A stretch of DNA of 64,000 bases from Streptomyces mutabilis. Its GTDB lineage: Bacteria; Actinomycetota; Actinomycetes; Streptomycetales; Streptomycetaceae. Under the pieces are notes generated by a model. The model was not told the DNA's origin. It was given only the letters and a program-made list of their open reading frames with translations, and ran no database searches. Location: contig NZ_BMTT01000024.1 in NCBI RefSeq assembly GCF_014649815.1, forward strand, positions 1 through 64,000, written 5' to 3'. The translations under genes were made by a program, and so were the position numbers. This document shows, piece by piece, positions 25,770-33,924 of this stretch. The number at the start of each line of letters is the position of its first letter. Position 1 is the stretch's first letter.

Positions 25770-26422
25770 CCGCCGGTCGATCACCCGGCAAGGCAAGGAG
25801 TGGCACGCAGGCGGCGAGTGCGGCGGTGGCCGCGTTCGTCGCCCTCGGCGTTTCCCTGTCCGGCTGCGGGGCGGGCGGCACCGGCGCCCGCGACGAGGGA
25901 CCCGCCCACGCGGAGGCGGTGGAGGGCGCCGCCTCCCCCTCCCCCGTGGCCTCCCCCTCGGAGGTTCCCGACCGCGTGGACGCGGTACGGCTCGTCAGGA
26001 CCGACCCGAAGGTCTCCGCGGAGGTCAAGCGCGAGCTGAAGCCGTGCGTGGCCGACCAGTACCCCGTGGACGTGTCGTACGGGAAGCTGACCGGCGGCTC
26101 GGCCGAGGACGTCGTCGTCAACGTGTTGACGTGCGGTGACGGGGTGGGTGTGGGCAGTTACGTGTACCGCGAGGAGGACGGCGCGTACCAGAATGTGTTC
26201 CAGGCCGAAGAGCCTCCGGTATATGCGGAGATCGACCGCGGCGACCTGGTGGTGTCCAAGCAGGTGTACGAGAGGGGCGATCCGGTGTCGAGCCCGTCCA
26301 GCCAGATCGTGATCACCTACGGCTGGGCGTCGGGCCGGTTCACCGAGGAGTACCGCACCCACAACGACTACAGCAACGCGGTCGGAAGCGTGCCCTCTCC
26401 GGCTCCGGACCCGGAGAGCTGA
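25757..26422 (+). CDS. cseA: CseA, lipoprotein negative modulator of the SigE system
   Basis: A 221-aa lipoprotein with a basic head (MRGLTAGRSPGK), hydrophobic stretch and lipobox LSGC. A 40-residue low-complexity linker (EGAASPSPVASPSEVPD) leads to a beta-rich C-terminal domain with paired Cys (KPCVAD, VLTCGDG). TTG at 25757 overlaps the sigE stop by 13 nt and is preceded by GGAG, so translation is coupled. In S. coelicolor loss of CseA raises sigE promoter activity, and the protein sits on the outer face of the membrane. That role is carried over here by synteny. Confidence 0.9.
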   Translation: MRGLTAGRSPGKARSGTQAASAAVAAFVALGVSLSGCGAGGTGARDEGPAHAEAVEGAASPSPVASPSEVPDRVDAVRLVRTDPKVSAEVKRELKPCVADQYPVDVSYGKLTGGSAEDVVVNVLTCGDGVGVGSYVYREEDGAYQNVFQAEEPPVYAEIDRGDLVVSKQVYERGDPVSSPSSQIVITYGWASGRFTEEYRTHNDYSNAVGSVPSPAPDPES

Positions 26423-26448
26423 CCCGGAGAGCGGGCGCGCACGGTGGG

Positions 26449-26616
26449 GTGAACCGATCGGGCCGCCCGGACCGACGACACGTGAACACCGGCGATGAGG
26501 ACGAGAACGCCGGCGATCGAGACGAGAACGCCGGCGATGGAGACGTCGACACCGGCGGGGGAATGAACGCGGCGGGCGATCGCGGCGTCTACCGAGTGAC
26601 CACACACGAGGACTGA
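26449..26616 (+). CDS. Possible 55-aa repetitive ORF between cseA and cseB
   Basis: GTG 26449 opens a 55-codon frame ending at TGA 26616, 10 nt before cseB. Its core reads as an acidic heptad repeat, NTGDED / ENAGDRD / ENAGDGD / VDTGGG, encoded by the 21-bp tandem repeat at 26482-26557. The first codon lies just after GGTGG, a weak ribosome binding site. It may be a genuine small protein, a spacer for translational coupling into cseB, or chance, since a 21-bp repeat keeps frame by itself. No such gene is known to me from the cse operon. Confidence 0.3.
   Translation: MNRSGRPDRRHVNTGDEDENAGDRDENAGDGDVDTGGGMNAAGDRGVYRVTTHED
26482..26557. repeat. 21-bp tandem repeat in the cseA-cseB gap
   Basis: Three 21-bp units (26482-26502, 26503-26523, 26524-26544; the second and third share GAGAACGCCGGCGAT) and a partial fourth to 26557. 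The units are imperfect, so the array is not brand new. Confidence 0.85.
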
Positions 26617-26626
26617 GAGCACCGGG

Positions 26627-27331
26627 ATGGCAGACCAGACCCACGTCCTGTTCGTCGAGGACGACGACGTCATCCGCGAGGCCACGCAGCTCGCCCTGGA
26701 GCGGGACGGCTTCGCGGTCACCGCGATGCCCGACGGGCTGTCGGGGCTGGAGGCGTTCCGGGCCGACCGCCCCGACATCGCGCTCCTCGACGTCATGCTC
26801 CCCGGCCTCGACGGCGTCAGCCTGTGCCGCCGCATCCGGGACGAGTCCACCGTGCCGGTGATCATGCTGTCGGCGCGGGCGGACTCCATCGACGTGGTGC
26901 TCGGCCTGGAGGCGGGCGCCGACGACTACGTGACCAAGCCGTTCGACGGGGCCGTGCTGGTCGCCCGGATCCGCGCGGTGCTGCGCCGCTTCGGGCACGC
27001 GGGCGGCGGCGACCGGGCGGACGCGGGGGGCGCCGCGGACACCGGGGGCGTGCTCACCTTCGGCGAGCTGGAGGTCGACACCGAGGGCATGGAGGTGCGG
27101 CGGGCCGGGCGGCCGGTGGCGCTCACCCCGACCGAGATGCGGCTGCTGCTGGAGTTCTCCTCGGCGCCGGGCACGGTGCTCTCGCGTGACAAGCTCCTGG
27201 AGCGCGTGTGGGACTACGGCTGGGGCGGGGACACCCGCGTCGTCGACGTCCACGTGCAGCGGCTGCGCGCCAAGATCGGCCAGGACCGGATCGAGACGGT
27301 CCGCGGCTTCGGCTACAAGTTGAAGGCCTGA
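26627..27331 (+). CDS. cseB: CseB, OmpR-type response regulator of sigE
   Basis: A 234-aa regulator. The receiver domain has EDD near residue 11, phospho-acceptor Asp in IALLDVMLPGLDG, IMLSARAD and Lys in YVTKPFD. The DNA-binding winged helix has the OmpR signature LTPTEMRLLLEF ... VLSRDKLLERVWDYGW ... VVDVHVQRLRAKIG ... VRGFGYKL. A Gly/Ala/Asp-rich linker joins the two. It is the partner of CseC, 16 nt downstream, and the activator of sigE. Confidence 0.95.
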   Translation: MADQTHVLFVEDDDVIREATQLALERDGFAVTAMPDGLSGLEAFRADRPDIALLDVMLPGLDGVSLCRRIRDESTVPVIMLSARADSIDVVLGLEAGADDYVTKPFDGAVLVARIRAVLRRFGHAGGGDRADAGGAADTGGVLTFGELEVDTEGMEVRRAGRPVALTPTEMRLLLEFSSAPGTVLSRDKLLERVWDYGWGGDTRVVDVHVQRLRAKIGQDRIETVRGFGYKLKA

Positions 27332-27347
27332 GCGGGGACACAGGGAT

Positions 27348-28763
27348 ATGCGGGGGTTCTTCCGACGCCGGTCCGCCTCACCGGGCCGCCCGAGTGAGGG
27401 CAGGGGGCCGGGCCGCCCGGTGGTGAGGCCGGGCATCCGCACGCTGGGCATCCGCAGCGGGCTGCGCTGGAAGCTCAGCGCGGCCATCGCGCTGGTCGGC
27501 GCGCTGGTCGCGGTCGCGCTGAGCCTGGTCGTGCACAACGCGGCGCGGGTCTCGATGCTGGACAACGCGCGCGACCTCGCCGACGACCGGGTCCTGATCG
27601 CCCAGCGCAACTACGAGCTGTCCGGGCGGCAGAACTTCCCCAACGCCAAGATCGACGACCCCGAGCTGCCTCCGGAGCTGCTCCGCAAGGTCGAGGCCGG
27701 GCGGCGGGCGACGTACGTCTCCGAGGGGCCGGACGGGGTGACGGACATCTGGGCCGCCGTGCCGCTCAAGGACGGGCACGTGTTGTCCCTGCACTCCGGG
27801 TTCACCGACCGCGGCTCCGACATCCTCAAGGACCTGGACCAGGCCCTCGTCATCGGCTCCATCGCGGTCGTCCTCGGCGGCAGCGCCCTCGGCGTGCTCA
27901 TCGGCGGCCAGCTGTCGCGACGGCTGCGCAAGGCCGCCGCAGCCGCGAACGAGGTCGCCAAGGGCGAACCCGACGTGCGGGTGCGGGACGCCATCGGCGG
28001 CGTCGTCCGGGACGAGACCGACGACCTCGCGAGCGCGGTGGACGCCATGGCGGACGCCTTGCAGAAGCGGCTGGAGGCCGAGCGCCGGGTCACCGCGGAC
28101 ATCGCGCACGAGCTGCGTACGCCGGTGACCGGGCTGCTGACGGCCGCCGAGCTGCTGCCGCCGGGGCGGCCGACCGAGCTGGTGCTGGACCGGGCGAAGG
28201 CGATGCGCACGCTGGTGGAGGACGTGCTGGAGGTGGCCCGGCTCGACGGGGCCTCCGAGCGGGCCGAGCTGCAGGACATCATGCTGGGTGACTTCGTGAC
28301 CCGGCGGGTGGCGGCCAAGGGCCCGGAGGTCGCCGTCCAGGTGGTGCACGAGTCGGAGGTCACCACCGACCCGCGGCGCCTGGAGCGCGTGCTGTTCAAC
28401 CTGCTCGCCAACGCCGCCCGGCACGGCCGTCCGCCGGTCGAGGTCAGCGTGGAGGGCCGGGTGATCCGGGTCCGCGACCACGGGCCGGGCTTCCCCGAGG
28501 ACCTCCTCGCCGAGGGGCCGAGCCGCTTCCGCACCGGCGCCGCGGACCGGGCCGGCCGCGGTCACGGGCTGGGCCTGACCATCGCGGCCGGGCAGGCCCG
28601 GGTCCTGGGCGCCCGGCTCACCTTCCGCAACGTACGGCCCGCCGGGGCGCCCGAGCACGTGCCGGCCGAGGGCGCGGTCGCCGTGCTGTGGCTGCCGGAG
28701 CACGCGCCAACGAACACCGGGAGTTACCCGATGCTGCCGGACCGGGCGGGCACCGCGTCCTGA
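27348..28763 (+). CDS. cseC: CseC, envelope-stress sensor histidine kinase
   Basis: A 471-aa kinase. Membrane helix 1 is around residues 42-64, followed by a ~100-residue extracytoplasmic loop with no Cys, and helix 2 around 166-186. Then come a HAMP domain (LSRRLRKAAAAANEVAKGEPDVRV), HisKA with His in VTADIAHELRTPVTGLL, and an HATPase domain (N box LFNLLANAARHG, then DHGPGF and GRGHGLGLTIA). In S. coelicolor CseC responds to wall-targeting antibiotics and lysozyme and phosphorylates CseB. The last ~15 residues run into the frame-shifted VOC remnant downstream. Confidence 0.95.
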   Translation: MRGFFRRRSASPGRPSEGRGPGRPVVRPGIRTLGIRSGLRWKLSAAIALVGALVAVALSLVVHNAARVSMLDNARDLADDRVLIAQRNYELSGRQNFPNAKIDDPELPPELLRKVEAGRRATYVSEGPDGVTDIWAAVPLKDGHVLSLHSGFTDRGSDILKDLDQALVIGSIAVVLGGSALGVLIGGQLSRRLRKAAAAANEVAKGEPDVRVRDAIGGVVRDETDDLASAVDAMADALQKRLEAERRVTADIAHELRTPVTGLLTAAELLPPGRPTELVLDRAKAMRTLVEDVLEVARLDGASERAELQDIMLGDFVTRRVAAKGPEVAVQVVHESEVTTDPRRLERVLFNLLANAARHGRPPVEVSVEGRVIRVRDHGPGFPEDLLAEGPSRFRTGAADRAGRGHGLGLTIAAGQARVLGARLTFRNVRPAGAPEHVPAEGAVAVLWLPEHAPTNTGSYPMLPDRAGTAS

Positions 28764-28901
28764 CGCCCCACGGCCGCGGGGTCGAGTTCCTCCAGGAGCC
28801 GCAGGAGCGCCCGTGGCACGGCAGCCCTCTTCCGCGACGACTCCGGCGACTGGTTCTGCTTCACCCAGTTCCTCGCCCGGCAGGCGGCGCGCGGCGACTA
28901 A
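28760..28901 (+). pseudogene. VOC (glyoxalase/bleomycin-resistance) gene remnant
   Basis: Right after cseC the sequence encodes GRGVEFLQEPQERPW in one frame and GTAALFRDDSGDWFCFTQF in the next. Together they match the end of a VOC-family dioxygenase/glyoxalase domain. A one-base shift near 28815 separates them and the 5' two-thirds of the domain is missing. The frame ends at TAA 28899-28901, overlapping the stop of the convergent DUF397 gene. It is a decayed fragment, not a functional gene. Confidence 0.7.
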
Positions 28902-29095
28902 CGCAGCCCGTCGACGAACGCCTGCCAGGCACGGGTCCCGACGGTGACGACCGGACCGGACGTGTTCTTGCTGTCGCGCACGGGGACGGCACCGGCGGGG
29001 CGATTGTCGGCCACCTCGACGCAGTCGCCGCCGGTGTTTCCGCTGTAACTGGACTTACGCCACTGGGTGTTCCTCAAGCTGGGAGCCGTGTCCAT
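28898..29095 (-). CDS. DUF397 protein (WhiJ-system partner)
   Basis: A 65-aa protein matching the DUF397 pattern: WRKSSYSGNTGGDCVEVAD, then PVRDSKNTSGPVVTVGTRAWQAFVDGLR. Small DUF397 proteins occur next to WhiJ/BldB-like XRE regulators throughout Streptomyces and are thought to modulate their DNA binding. The ATG at 29095 lies inside the 3' end of the XRE gene (41-nt overlap), so expression is coupled. Confidence 0.93.
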   Translation of the reverse strand: MDTAPSLRNTQWRKSSYSGNTGGDCVEVADNRPAGAVPVRDSKNTSGPVVTVGTRAWQAFVDGLR

Positions 29096-29903
29096 AGCGT
29101 TCCTCCATCACCCGCATGATCAGTTCGCCCGAATCCTCCACGGAGAGGGCGGCAGCCTGCAAGCGAGCGTAACGGAGAGCGGCTTCCCTGATGGTCTCCG
29201 GATTGGCCGTCATGTGACCGGAGATGATGTCCTCTGTGTAGACGATGTCCGGGTTGTCGTCGAAGCGGAGGAAGTTGAACGAACCGGCGAGGCTGGCGTG
29301 GGCCCCCGCCTCGTTCGGCAGCACCTGCACATGCATCCACCGGTGGCCGGCGAACTCCAACAGCCGTTCCAGTTGTCGCCGCATGACCTCCCGGCCGCCG
29401 ATCGGCCGATGCAGTACCGCCTCGTCCAGCACCACCCAGGTCAACGGCGGCTGCTCACGCTCTAGGATGCGCTGGCGTTCCATCCGCGCCGCCAACAGGT
29501 TCTCCAGGTCGTCCGGCATGCCGGTGGCGAGCACCGCCCGCGCGTACTCCTCCGTCTGCAACAACCCGTAGACCAACTGCGCCTGGTACGTCGAGATGTA
29601 CGCCGCCTTCGCCTCCATCTCCGCGTACGGCTGGAACCACGTGGGCAGTTGGCTGCGCAGCACCAGCCCGATCAGCCGCGAGAACAACCCGTCCGTGCCC
29701 AGCGCGGCGTCCACCCGCTCGGAGAAGTCCCGCGTCGGGACCTTCTTCGTGGTCTCGATCTGGCCGATCAGTGAGCCGGTGCAGAAGATGATCTCGCCGA
29801 GCTGGCCCTGCTTGAGGCCGTGCGCCTCACGCTGGCGGCGCAGTTCCCAGCCGTAGTAGTCGAGCGGGGAAGCGGTCGGGTCGAGGGACTGGACGTTGGC
29901 CAC
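29055..29903 (-). CDS. WhiJ-like XRE regulator with DUF5753
   Basis: A 282-aa protein with an N-terminal XRE helix-turn-helix (WELRRQREAHGLKQGQLGEIIFCTGSLIGQIETTKKVPTRDF) and a C-terminal DUF5753 domain (PTWFQPYAEMEAKAAYISTYQAQLVYGLLQTEEYARAVL ... VLPNEAGAHASLAGSFNFLRF). The GTG start at 29903 follows GAGG. Proteins of this class pair with DUF397 proteins and often an ATP-binding protein, and WhiJ influences development in S. coelicolor. All three parts are present here: this gene, the overlapping DUF397 gene and the divergent HATPase gene. Confidence 0.92.
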   Translation of the reverse strand: MANVQSLDPTASPLDYYGWELRRQREAHGLKQGQLGEIIFCTGSLIGQIETTKKVPTRDFSERVDAALGTDGLFSRLIGLVLRSQLPTWFQPYAEMEAKAAYISTYQAQLVYGLLQTEEYARAVLATGMPDDLENLLAARMERQRILEREQPPLTWVVLDEAVLHRPIGGREVMRRQLERLLEFAGHRWMHVQVLPNEAGAHASLAGSFNFLRFDDNPDIVYTEDIISGHMTANPETIREAALRYARLQAAALSVEDSGELIMRVMEERYGHGSQLEEHPVA

Positions 29904-29998
29904 TGCGGCACCTCACTCCGGGACTGCGGACGGCAACACCTCACGGCGTTCACTCCTGTGCGTAGTCGAGCGTACGCAGCGTGTCGCAGCCTTGTGGC

Positions 29999-30415
29999 GT
30001 GAATCACGCAACAGGTCCGCAGGCGGCGGACGTCGAGAGCCAGTACCGCGCCGAGTTCGCCATGGGCACGCACTCGGCCCGCCATCTGCGCCGCGTGCTG
30101 CGGCTGTACCTCGTCCGCTCCGGCCTGCGGGACGTGGCCGACGCCGCCGAGCTGGCGCTCACGGAGCTGGTCGCCAACGTCGTACGGCACGTGCCCGGCC
30201 GCCGCTGCCGCGTGTGCTTCCTGCTGTACCCGGGCGGAGTGCGCGTGGAGGTCGCCGACGGCTGCCCGGAGCTGCCGGTCGCGGTGGCCGCCGACGCGCT
30301 GGGCGAGGGCGGGCGCGGGCTCGTGATCGTCGGGGCGGTGACGGACCGGTGGGGCGTCACGCCGTACGCCGACGGACGGGGCAAGACGGTGTGGTTCGAG
30401 TGCGGCCGCGGCTGA
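29999..30415 (+). CDS. RsbW-like ATP-binding protein (HATPase_c_2)
   Basis: A 138-aa single-domain GHKL ATPase: ELALTELVANVVRHVPGRRC is the N box, VEVADGCPELP the G1-like box and GGRGLVIVGAVTDRWGV the G2 box. Such proteins resemble anti-sigma kinases (RsbW/SpoIIAB), though most in Streptomyces have no known sigma partner. The first in-frame start is GTG 29981; I chose GTG 29999 (VNHATGPQAADVE), which fits homologues I remember. It is divergent from the WhiJ-like XRE gene, a classic arrangement. Confidence 0.85.
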   Translation: MNHATGPQAADVESQYRAEFAMGTHSARHLRRVLRLYLVRSGLRDVADAAELALTELVANVVRHVPGRRCRVCFLLYPGGVRVEVADGCPELPVAVAADALGEGGRGLVIVGAVTDRWGVTPYADGRGKTVWFECGRG

Positions 30416-30434
30416 CCGGCGTACGACTAAGGCC

Positions 30435-30456
30435 CCGGGTGGCCGGAACCACCCGG
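30435..30456. terminator. Bidirectional hairpin terminator
   Basis: CCGGGTGG-CCGGAA-CCACCCGG is a perfect 8-bp stem, extended by outer GGCC/GGCC pairs at 30431-30434 and 30458-30461. It sits between the convergent HATPase and MFS genes. Confidence 0.7.
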
Positions 30457-30483
30457 AGGCCTCGGCGCAGGCGGCGCGGGCGC

Positions 30484-32091
<1,608 letters not shown>

Positions 32092-32128
32092 TCACTCCCC
32101 CAGCCGCCGCTGTTTCTCGCACCCGCTT

Positions 32129-32190
32129 ACTTGCCGACAGGCAAGTTGACTACACTCGGGAAAGTAGACGCGTAGCTAGCCGGGCGTCAA
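32129..32190 (-). promoter_or_regulatory. Promoter and TetR-type operator of the MFS exporter
   Basis: On the minus strand TTGACG (32190-32185), an 18-nt spacer and TACTTT (32166-32161) form a promoter reading into the exporter gene. Just downstream, ACTTGCC-GACA-GGCAAGT (32129-32146) is a perfect 7-bp inverted repeat, a good candidate operator for the divergent TetR protein. Confidence 0.75.
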
Positions 32191-32245
32191 GTAAGTATGC
32201 GGAAAGTGCGCGGAGCGGGAGGTGCGTAGGAGGATGGGCGACACG

Positions 32246-32833
32246 ATGGACAGCACCAAGCAGCAGCGGCGCCGCGGGGACACCCGTCGGCGCATCCAGG
32301 ACGTGGCGCTCGCACTCTTCGCCGAGCAGGGGTACGAGAAGACCTCGCTGCGCGAGATCGCGGAGCGGCTGGACGTCACCAAGGCGGCCCTCTACTACCA
32401 CTTCAAGACCAAGGAAGAGATCCTGGTCAGCATCTTCGAGGGTCTGGTCCGGCCGATGGAGGACCTGATCGAGTGGGGGCGGGAGCAGCCGCACACCCTG
32501 GAGACGAAGCAGGAGATCATCCGCCGCTACAGCGAAGCGCTGGCCGCCGCGGCCCCGCTGTTCCGCTTCATGCAGGAGAACCAGGCGACGGTGCGGGACC
32601 TGCGCATCGGCGAGATGTTCAAGACCCGCATGCTGGGCCTGCGGGACATCCTCATGGACCCGGAAGCGGACCTGGCCGACCAGGTCCGCTGTGTGAGTGC
32701 GCTCTTCACACTGCACGCCGGGATGTTCGTCCTCAACGACCTGGCGGGCGACCCCGAGGACAAGCGCGCAGCCGTCCTCGAGGTCGCCACCGATCTGGTC
32801 ACCCAGGCGCACCGGGGCGCGACGGGCGGGTAA
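32246..32833 (+). CDS. TetR-family regulator of the divergent MFS exporter
   Basis: A 195-aa TetR protein. The HTH is RRRIQDVALALFAEQGYEKTSLREIAERLDVTKAALYYHFKTKEEIL. The ligand domain is helical and hydrophobic (FMQENQATVRDLRIGEMFK, CVSALFTLHAGMFVL). The start is chosen at ATG 32246 (MDSTKQQRRRG), 12 nt after TAGGAGG; ATG 32234 and GTG 32222 are in frame too. It should repress the exporter by binding the palindrome at 32129-32146 and probably controls its own expression. Confidence 0.88.
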   Translation: MDSTKQQRRRGDTRRRIQDVALALFAEQGYEKTSLREIAERLDVTKAALYYHFKTKEEILVSIFEGLVRPMEDLIEWGREQPHTLETKQEIIRRYSEALAAAAPLFRFMQENQATVRDLRIGEMFKTRMLGLRDILMDPEADLADQVRCVSALFTLHAGMFVLNDLAGDPEDKRAAVLEVATDLVTQAHRGATGG

Positions 32834-32860
32834 CCCCGCCGCTGCCGCCGCTGTCGCTCC

Positions 32861-33538
32861 TCAGACGGTCACGCCCTTGGAGCGCAGGAAGGAGACCGGG
32901 TCGACGGCCGAGCCGTAGTTCGAGGTCGTGCGGATCTCGAAGTGCAGGTGCGGGCCGCTGGAGTTACCGGTGTTGCCGGACTTCGCGATGGACTGGCCGG
33001 TCTTCACGATCTGGCCGGTCTTCACGTTGATCTCGGACAGGTGCGCGTACTGGGAGTACGTGCCGTTGCCGTGCTTGATCACGATCGCGTTGCCGTAGGC
33101 GGGGCCGTCACCGGCGCCGTTGCCGCCGGCCTTGACGACGGTGCCGCCGTGGATGGCGACGACGTTGGTGCCGATCGGCACGGCGAAGTCCTGGCCGCTG
33201 TGCTTGCTGGCCCACATGCCGCCGTTCTGGGCGAAGCCGGCGGTGAGCTTGTAGTTCTTCACCGGGTCGACCCAGGAGGCGGCCTTCTTCTTGGTGGCCG
33301 TCTTCTTGGCGGTGGCGGTCTCGGAGGCGGCCTTCTCGGCCTTCGCCGCCTTGGCCTGCGCCGCGGCCTGGGCCTCGACGGCGCTCGCCGCGGTGGAGGT
33401 GCTGGAAGCCGCCGTGGTGCCGGTGGCGGCCGCGACCCCGGCTCCCAGTGCGACCGAGGCCCCGAGGCCGGCGGCCATCACCGCGGCGCGAGTGCGGAGG
33501 GTCGTACGGGAAAAACGGGACGTGACACGCGGGAACAT
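32861..33538 (-). CDS. Secreted M23 (lysostaphin-type) peptidoglycan endopeptidase
   Basis: A 225-aa secreted zinc peptidase. The signal sequence has a long basic n-region (MFPRVTSRFSRTTLRTR) and a hydrophobic core to about residue 40. An Ala/Lys-rich helix (QAAAQAKAAKAEKAAS) acts as spacer. The M23 domain contains the zinc motifs HSGQDFAVP (HxxxD) and GPHLHFEIR (HxH), plus GNAIVIKHGNGTYSQYAHL. It should cut peptide cross-links in the cell wall during growth or division. The ATG follows GAGG. The ~150-nt leader shows no c-di-AMP riboswitch that I can recognise. Confidence 0.93.
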   Translation of the reverse strand: MFPRVTSRFSRTTLRTRAAVMAAGLGASVALGAGVAAATGTTAASSTSTAASAVEAQAAAQAKAAKAEKAASETATAKKTATKKKAASWVDPVKNYKLTAGFAQNGGMWASKHSGQDFAVPIGTNVVAIHGGTVVKAGGNGAGDGPAYGNAIVIKHGNGTYSQYAHLSEINVKTGQIVKTGQSIAKSGNTGNSSGPHLHFEIRTTSNYGSAVDPVSFLRSKGVTV

Positions 33539-33924
33539 TCGAACCTCATGGGGACGGGAACAGAGGAAGCCCCTCCGGCGGGACGCACAAGGCGCTCACC
33601 GGGCGGGCTCAACCTTGGTAACCCGACCAGCCCAAAGTGCACAAAGGTGTGACCTACGACCCCATGTAGTACTTCAGCGCGATACTTCTCAGCTCCCGAC
33701 ACAACTCCCATCCAGGACAAAACCAGGCCAGAGCCCCGCAAAGCGGCACTCACTTCGCGGAGAAATGTCCATTTTCATAGTTCTTGTGGCATCCACTATT
33801 CCCCGTAGTACGCCCCGAATCCCCTGTGCGGCACATCACCGGCGGCCATGATCAAAGGACCGGTGAATGTGACGGGGGCTACGCTGAAACGGCCTTTGTG
33901 CGGTTCGAGGGTGGGGTGGGGGAC
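33539..33924. other. Divergent intergenic region between M23 peptidase and first NACHT gene
   Basis: About 385 nt without a supported gene, with lower GC than its surroundings (around 33640-33790). It must carry the peptidase promoter (a weak TTTGTG-N17-GTTACC reads leftwards about 90 nt before the start) and the NACHT promoter (TACGCT near 33880 as possible -10). The drop in GC is compatible with an Lsr2-bound or acquired segment. Confidence 0.45.

Noticed and set aside
33539-33720. Possible ydaO (c-di-AMP) riboswitch in the M23 peptidase leader
   Set aside because: Such riboswitches precede wall hydrolase genes in Streptomyces and disA is in the window, but I could not find the conserved GGGGAACC and CCCGACAGCU-like elements.
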